18,378 bases of DNA from an uncultured Eubacterium sp. (GTDB lineage Bacteria; Bacillota; Clostridia; Lachnospirales; Lachnospiraceae), in NCBI GenBank assembly GCA_946611445.1, contig CAMODP010000013.1:1-18378 (forward strand). Reading direction: 5' to 3'. Position numbers and translations under genes: made by a program. Shown here in pieces: positions 14,285 to 18,378 of the stretch. The notes beneath the pieces are model-generated. The model made no database searches. It saw only the letters and a list, made by a program, of their open reading frames with translations, and was not told the origin of the DNA. The first letter of the stretch is position 1. Every line of letters starts with the position of its first letter.

Positions 14285-16744
14285 GTCATCCCCGCTCCTC
14301 TCTGTCAGCAGCAGTGTGCCGTCCGCCGCATAGAATGACTGTGCCTCTATCATCCCCTGCCTGTCATAGGTACAGGTCCAGGCAGCCCATCCGTACGCGT
14401 TTTCCGCAGGTTCTCCATCTGTCCCGTAGATCCGCTGTTCCGTCATCCGCGCGCGGCTATCATACTCCATCTCCATGCGGGCATATCCCAGGTGGCTCAG
14501 TACAGGGGTTCCGTCCGTCCCGTAACAGCTGACCGCGCTGAGATTGCCGTAGTCATCATACTCCTGTACCAGGGAGGCCGCGCCTTCATAGCTCAGGACC
14601 GCTTCTCCGTCTGTTCCGTAATAGCTGAGCCGGGTGATGAACCCGCGCTCGTCACACTCTTTTTCGACGCTTGCTATACCCTCTGCATTCAGCATCGGGG
14701 CCCCGGCTGTGTCCAGATACCGGATTCTGGACAGATTGCCCCGGCTGTCATACTCCAATGCCATCTGCGCGTAGCCATGGGAACATACCGCGGGCTGCCC
14801 GTCTGTCCCCTGACAGCTGACCAGAACCAGTAATCCCCTGTCATCATATTCCGCTGTAAAAGATGCCATCTGTTCCGCGTTCAGAACCGGCTCTCTGTCA
14901 GTTCCGAAATAGGACGCTTTTATCCGGTTTCCCCTCTCATCATACGCACTGCAGACGCCTGCTTTCCCGCTGCTGTCCGTAGTCAGAGCGCCGTCCGCGC
15001 CGTATTTCCACATTTCTGTCATGCGTCCCTCACTGTCATACGCACAGGTCAGGAATGCAACATTATTCAGGTCCGGCGTCAGTTCTCCTTCCGAATTATA
15101 ATAGGCTTCCCTGAGAACATTCCCATTCTCGTCAAGTTCTCTCTCCACCCTGCTGTACCCGTAGACCAGCTGCGCCTCTTCCATATCCGCATTCAGATAG
15201 GTTTCCGCTATGATACTGCCCCGTTCATCCACTGTCCTGTTTATCACAGCGCAGCCTTCTGAAGATTCCGCCGGCATCCCGTCTTCTCCGAAATAGGTAT
15301 TTCTGATTTCATTGTGGCAGCTGTCATAGTCTATGCTCTCGGCGGCAAAGTTCCTGGCATTCCGTACCGGTCTCCCCTCCGGGCCAATGCTGGTACAGGA
15401 CACCAGGTCATCGTTGTCATCGTACTGATAGCGGATTTCCGCTATGCCTCCCCGGGTGCTGACCGGCTCATACTCTTCCGCGGCTGAGGCACTGCGGCTT
15501 TCCCCGGTGCAGGCCAGGTACTGCAGCCGGACTGCGCGGCCTTTTTCATCCCGCACATACCGGACTCCCCCGATCCCGTCGGCATCAGAAGCCGACAGAT
15601 TCAGTACAGGGTTCGAGACATACCGTATCTCCCGCACATAGCCGTCTTCATCATAGTCTACCAGATGCCTGACGATAGAACTCCTGGTCCCGGTTTTGAC
15701 CTGTTCATTCAGCTGGTTCAGCTCCTCACCGTTCGACGTCAGATGCGAATTCATGAAAGCCGCCTCTGCATAAGCATCCGATTCCCTGTACTGCGTAAGA
15801 TCTACGGTATTTTTGTTGACATAGTCCATCACCAGTACCGGAATGTCATTCTCATCATGCCAGGTAACCTTGTGGAGACTGCCGTCTTCTTCATATTCAT
15901 AGAAGGCTTTTGCCGGTCTCTCACGGTCCTCGTAGGCATCCGGCGCATAAAGGCGGCCGTATCCGTCTTCATGCCGCAGCTCTCTCACCTTTCTCTGAGA
16001 TGACACTATCACATAGTGGTCCGACGAGCGTTTTGCCTCCTGTCCTGACATCCTGCCGATTCCTTCCGGCACCCCGAATCGCTCGGCGTAATCAGCATAG
16101 TATGCCGTTTTCGGAACATAATAATCCCAGCAGTACCAGGCGCCGGCCGTCAGCACAATGAGAGCCGTCCCGGCGGCAAGCAGAGACCGGACGGCAGTCC
16201 TTTTCCTGCGGCGGCGGTCATCACTCTCCATTTCCTCCAGTTTAATGCCCTGCATGCGGGCAATGACCTTCAGCAGGGCATTCCGCCTGCCGTTTTCATG
16301 TATGTTTGCGCCCAGGATGCTTTTTTCCCCGCACAGCTCCTGCAGCCGCGCCGGAAAACAGTCTTTTTCCGGCTGTCTGGATTCATCTACAATAAAGGGA
16401 ATGATCCCGGAGGGATCTGCGCCTCCTTCAAGATAGTAACCGATCTCGTCATCCAGATATCGCGATTCTTCATTCGCACTCCGGGAACAGATCACGATCA
16501 GGTATTTTGAGGCCTGCACCTCGTCCCTGAGTCCGTCATCCAGTATTCCCGGAATCAGATTGGTCCTGTCCAGAAAAACCGGCGTGAGTCTTTCAGGAAG
16601 ATCCGGGTGGTGTTTTCTCGTATAATAAGGAAGGCGATAAGACTGCAGTTGCTTCTGCAGCCATATCGCCCATTTTTCATCCACATGCTTATAGCTGATA
16701 AACGCGTAATATGTATAGCCCTCAGGCCCGGATCCTCTTTTCAT
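14267..16744 (-). CDS. TIR-domain transmembrane protein with twelve 32-residue repeats
   Basis: 825 residues. Residues 11-150 form a TIR domain: box 1 Y-Y-A-F-I-S-Y-K-H (12-20), box 2 F-L-D-R-T-N-L-I-P-G (57-66), and S-R-Y-L-D-D-E-I with E100 at the place of the NADase glutamate. The basic run at 177-182 precedes one hydrophobic helix (about 186-208), predicting TIR inside and C-terminus outside. From about 441 to 825 the motif Y-D-x-x-G recurs with a spacing of exactly 32 residues (441, 473, 505, 537, 569, 601, 633, 665, 697, 729, 761, 793), alternating with Y-G-T-D-G-x-P-V-L and G-Y-A. Less regular copies lie at 284-400. The ATG lies inside the GIY-YIG gene (23-base overlap) with only a weak AGAAG, so translation is probably coupled. 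TIR domains in bacteria cleave NAD+ or make signal nucleotides; the function of this protein is unknown. Confidence 0.88.
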   Translation of the reverse strand: MKRGSGPEGYTYYAFISYKHVDEKWAIWLQKQLQSYRLPYYTRKHHPDLPERLTPVFLDRTNLIPGILDDGLRDEVQASKYLIVICSRSANEESRYLDDEIGYYLEGGADPSGIIPFIVDESRQPEKDCFPARLQELCGEKSILGANIHENGRRNALLKVIARMQGIKLEEMESDDRRRRKRTAVRSLLAAGTALIVLTAGAWYCWDYYVPKTAYYADYAERFGVPEGIGRMSGQEAKRSSDHYVIVSSQRKVRELRHEDGYGRLYAPDAYEDRERPAKAFYEYEEDGSLHKVTWHDENDIPVLVMDYVNKNTVDLTQYRESDAYAEAAFMNSHLTSNGEELNQLNEQVKTGTRSSIVRHLVDYDEDGYVREIRYVSNPVLNLSASDADGIGGVRYVRDEKGRAVRLQYLACTGESRSASAAEEYEPVSTRGGIAEIRYQYDDNDDLVSCTSIGPEGRPVRNARNFAAESIDYDSCHNEIRNTYFGEDGMPAESSEGCAVINRTVDERGSIIAETYLNADMEEAQLVYGYSRVERELDENGNVLREAYYNSEGELTPDLNNVAFLTCAYDSEGRMTEMWKYGADGALTTDSSGKAGVCSAYDERGNRIKASYFGTDREPVLNAEQMASFTAEYDDRGLLVLVSCQGTDGQPAVCSHGYAQMALEYDSRGNLSRIRYLDTAGAPMLNAEGIASVEKECDERGFITRLSYYGTDGEAVLSYEGAASLVQEYDDYGNLSAVSCYGTDGTPVLSHLGYARMEMEYDSRARMTEQRIYGTDGEPAENAYGWAAWTCTYDRQGMIEAQSFYAADGTLLLTERSGDDSPDSA
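14270..15424 (-). repeat. Tandem 96-bp coding repeats (32 residues each) of the TIR protein
   Basis: About twelve units share a consensus of the type Y-D-x-R-G-N-(L/I)...Y-Y-G-T-D-G-x-P-V-L...G-Y-A.....E. The tyrosine of Y-D falls every 32 residues without a single length change from residue 441 on (V, L or C replaces Y in units 505, 537 and 697). The units differ at many positions, so this is an old repeat array rather than a recent DNA expansion. It resembles RHS/YD repeats in style, but no RHS core motif (D-P-x-G-R) is seen. Confidence 0.85.
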
Positions 16745-16982
16745 CGATCAGCTTCTCTTTCTCTGATCTGTTCAGCTTTTTGATCTCGCATTCACGGCGC
16801 ATGGCATCTCCGCGGGTGGCATGTTCCTCGAAATATACCAGCTCTACAGGACGCCGGCTGCGGGTATATTTTCCTCCGCAGCCGGCATTATGTGTCTGTA
16901 TCCGGTGCGCCAGGTCATTCGTCCATCCCGTGTAAAACGTACCGTCCGCGCATCTCAGAATGTATGTATAGTTTTTTTTCAA
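16722..16982 (-). CDS. GIY-YIG domain protein, UPF0213/YhbQ-like
   Basis: 86 residues, a complete single GIY-YIG domain of the small stand-alone type. The GIY element appears as Y-T-Y-I-L (5-9) and the YIG element as F-Y-T-G (16-19), with the conserved R27 and the catalytic-type E64. This fold is a nuclease domain, but the role of the small UPF0213 proteins in cells is not established. The start is TTG at 16982 in a TTGA that overlaps the carboxypeptidase stop, with GAAGGA two bases ahead. No ATG is available, and the family normally begins just before this motif. It overlaps the TIR gene by 23 bases at its 3' end, so it sits in the middle of a coupled three-gene operon. The neighbours give no clear hint of its DNA target. 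Confidence 0.87.
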   Translation of the reverse strand: MKKNYTYILRCADGTFYTGWTNDLAHRIQTHNAGCGGKYTRSRRPVELVYFEEHATRGDAMRRECEIKKLNRSEKEKLIDEKRIRA

Positions 16983-18121
16983 TATCCTTCACCGATCGCG
17001 ATCATGTCAGCATTTCCGCCGGTTCCCGGAAGCTGGCCGTAGAGGTAGACCGCGTCATCAATATTCGGGTTGCCGGAGTCTGCCCAGGCACCGCCGGTGA
17101 TCAGGATATACTCCATCCCGTCCTCTGCTCGGGCCAGACTGGCCAGACAGTCACCTGCTTCATCGGTATAGCCGGTCTTGCCGCCGATGATAGACGTACC
17201 GTTATCCAGTGTAGACTGTGTCAGGAACGTAAACAGACGGCTGCTGATCGTGATGCCCATCGGATGCTCTGCCGTTTTTGATGTCGTATACACTCTGGTC
17301 GTAAAGATCTGCCTGAACATCTCATCCTGCAGCGCGTATTCCATCAGCTTTGCCAGATCGGCGCAGGTCGTATAATGATTCTCATCCTGCAGACCGGTGC
17401 AGTTGGAAAAATTCGTATCATTCATTCCCAGCTCGGCAGCCTTCTGGTTCATGAGAGCGACAAAGTCCCACTCCGAGCCGGCTATATAATCGGCCAGCGC
17501 GTAGCTCGCATCGGCTCCGGACGGAAGCATGACGCCGTACAGCAGATCTCTTCCGGATACCTCTTCGCCATAAGAAAAACCGGCAAGCGTGGCATCCTCC
17601 GCGTAGGCGGCATCAATCTCATTGGCCATAACCATATAGGTGTCGTCAAGGTTTTCCAGGTTCTCCAGCCCGACCAGGACTGTCATCATCTTGGTCATCG
17701 AAGCGGGATAGATCTTTTCCTCGCTGTTCTTTTCAAATACGGTCGCACCGTCAGCCAGCCGGATCATCAGGCCGTTCGCGCTCCACATGTAATCCGTGGA
17801 AATGTAAGGTACTTCCCCGTAATCCGGTTCTGCCTCTTCCGGCACCTCTTCCGGTGTCGGCTCCGGTGTCGGCGTCGGCGCCTCCGTCCGTTCCCCGATA
17901 AACTGCATCGCAAACGATGACGTGCTGGCCGTCGTGCCGTATTCCTCATTCATGACAGCCATTCTGCCGCGCAGAAGAAGCAGAAGGACCAGCGCGATCA
18001 GAGCTGCCAGCAGCAGGACAATCACAGTGACGACTCTGAGCAGCTTCTTTTTGATGCGGCGCTCCCATGACCGTCTGCGTCTGTATTCCTCTCTTGTTTC
18101 GTATTCCCGATCAAAAGGCAT
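16979..18121 (-). CDS. D-Ala-D-Ala carboxypeptidase (low-molecular-weight PBP, peptidase S11)
   Basis: 380 residues. A basic N-terminus (about 1-26) and a single hydrophobic helix (27-50) form a signal anchor, then a Pro/Thr/Glu-rich linker (78-100), then the S11 domain. Motifs are S-M-T-K (S141, K144), S-G-A (201-203) in place of the usual S-x-N, and K-T-G (315-317). The enzyme trims the terminal D-Ala from peptidoglycan stem peptides outside the membrane. No C-terminal amphipathic anchor is evident; the N-terminal helix may serve instead. AGGAGG precedes the ATG by seven bases. It is the first gene of an operon with the GIY-YIG and TIR genes and has its own promoter downstream of the tRNA terminator. 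Confidence 0.92.
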   Translation of the reverse strand: MPFDREYETREEYRRRRSWERRIKKKLLRVVTVIVLLLAALIALVLLLLLRGRMAVMNEEYGTTASTSSFAMQFIGERTEAPTPTPEPTPEEVPEEAEPDYGEVPYISTDYMWSANGLMIRLADGATVFEKNSEEKIYPASMTKMMTVLVGLENLENLDDTYMVMANEIDAAYAEDATLAGFSYGEEVSGRDLLYGVMLPSGADASYALADYIAGSEWDFVALMNQKAAELGMNDTNFSNCTGLQDENHYTTCADLAKLMEYALQDEMFRQIFTTRVYTTSKTAEHPMGITISSRLFTFLTQSTLDNGTSIIGGKTGYTDEAGDCLASLARAEDGMEYILITGGAWADSGNPNIDDAVYLYGQLPGTGGNADMIAIGEGY

Positions 18122-18164
18122 CCGGAATCCTCCTGAAATATTCTAAAGAAAATATACTCTTCCA

Positions 18165-18193
18165 AGTATAGCCTGTAATATGGACAAACACAA
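18165..18193 (-). promoter_or_regulatory. Promoter of the carboxypeptidase-GIY-YIG-TIR operon
   Basis: On the minus strand, -35 TTGTGT (18193-18188), a 17-base spacer and -10 TATACT (18170-18165) give a start near 18158 and a leader of about 37 bases. The -35 directly follows the T-run of the tRNA terminator. Confidence 0.6.
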
Positions 18194-18197
18194 GAAG

Positions 18198-18224
18198 AAA
18201 AAAACTGCCGCGATACACGGCAGT
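18198..18224 (-). terminator. Rho-independent terminator of the tRNA operon
   Basis: ACTGCCG pairs with CGGCAGT (18224-18218 with 18210-18204) across a 7-base loop, followed by T6 on the minus strand. It lies 10 bases after the tRNA-Lys end. Confidence 0.88.
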
Positions 18225-18234
18225 CTGCGCTTCA

Positions 18235-18307
18235 TGAAGCATCGGGGACTCGAACCCCGGACAACTTGATTAAAAGTCAAGTGCTCTACCACCTGAGCTA
18301 ATGCTCC
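18235..18307 (-). tRNA. tRNA-Lys (TTT anticodon)
   Basis: 73 bases with a full cloverleaf. The acceptor GGAGCAT pairs with ATGCTTC (one G-U pair), the D arm reads AGCTCAGGTGGTAGAGC, the anticodon stem CTTGA/TCAAG holds the loop CTTTTAA with TTT, and the T arm is CGGGG-TTCGAGT-CCCCG. The discriminator is A. CCA is not encoded. Confidence 0.97.
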
Positions 18308-18317
18308 TTATAAAAAG

Positions 18318-18378
18318 TGCCTGGTTCCGGAATCGAACCAGAGACACGAGGATTTTCAGTCCTCTGCTCTACCAACTG
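18318..18378 (-). tRNA. tRNA-Phe (GAA anticodon), 5' end outside window
   Basis: The anticodon stem GAGGA/TCCTC holds the loop CTGAAAA with GAA. The T arm is TCTGG-TTCGATT-CCGGA, and the acceptor 3' strand is ACCAGGC with discriminator A. CCA is not encoded. The window ends in the D loop, so about a dozen 5' bases are missing. It lies 10 bases upstream of tRNA-Lys in one transcript. Confidence 0.95.

Noticed and set aside
14270..15424. RHS toxin or polymorphic toxin interpretation of the repeat region
   Set aside because: There is no D-P-x-G-R core, no toxin tip after the repeats and no immunity gene, and the TIR domain is at the N-terminus behind a membrane helix.
14267..15424. CRISPR-like array, suggested by the 96-bp periodicity
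   Set aside because: The period lies within a coding frame, units differ at DNA level, and there are no short identical repeats with spacers.
14267..16982. A complete known Thoeris-type defence locus
   Set aside because: No ThsA-like (SIR2 or SLOG) effector, nuclease effector or other sensor gene lies beside the TIR gene; the GIY-YIG protein is the small UPF0213 type.
18165..18378. A tRNA-targeted integration site for a mobile element
   Set aside because: No integrase gene and no duplicated tRNA 3' end are visible in the window.

Overview
The window looks like a chromosomal segment from a gut-type Clostridia species, most probably Lachnospiraceae. The reasons are the family resemblance of the proteins, strong AGGAG-type ribosome binding sites, moderately high GC with AT-rich promoter gaps, tRNA genes without an encoded CCA, and an inositol cluster of clostridial style. 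The species cannot be fixed from the sequence alone.

Left edge (1-2570). The 3' part of a uroporphyrinogen-decarboxylase-family gene on the plus strand faces a MATE efflux gene on the minus strand. A gap with two hairpins separates them, one built on the palindrome GGGGTCAGACCCC.

Inositol block (2524-7680, minus strand). The order of transcription is iolD, iolB, iolG, iolE, and a strong intrinsic terminator follows. A sigma-A-like promoter lies before iolD in a gap with repeated ACTGCAC words and an inverted 15-mer. Together the four enzymes oxidise myo-inositol (IolG), dehydrate the inosose (IolE), open the ring (IolD) and isomerise 5-deoxy-glucuronate (IolB). The kinase and aldolase steps (iolC, iolJ) and a transporter are not in the window. 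Two intergenic gaps in this operon hold RNA-like secondary structure, most strikingly a possible three-way junction between iolD and iolB.

Regulator block (7842-11620, minus strand). A DeoR-family repressor resembling IolR, an alpha/beta hydrolase, a LacI-family regulator and an AraC-family regulator lie in tandem. They read toward the iol operon and plausibly control it.

Middle (11629-14284). An iron-type alcohol dehydrogenase very like 4-hydroxybutyrate dehydrogenase is on the minus strand with a strong terminator. It is divergent from a DUF362 protein on the plus strand.

Right block (14267-18224, minus strand). A D-Ala-D-Ala carboxypeptidase, a small GIY-YIG protein and a large TIR-domain membrane protein overlap one another and form one probably translationally coupled operon. 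The TIR protein is the most unusual item. It has a cytoplasmic TIR domain with a candidate catalytic glutamate, one membrane segment, and a predicted outside region with about twelve repeats of exactly 32 residues. Upstream of this operon a tRNA-Phe/tRNA-Lys unit (18198-18378, minus strand) runs to the window edge.
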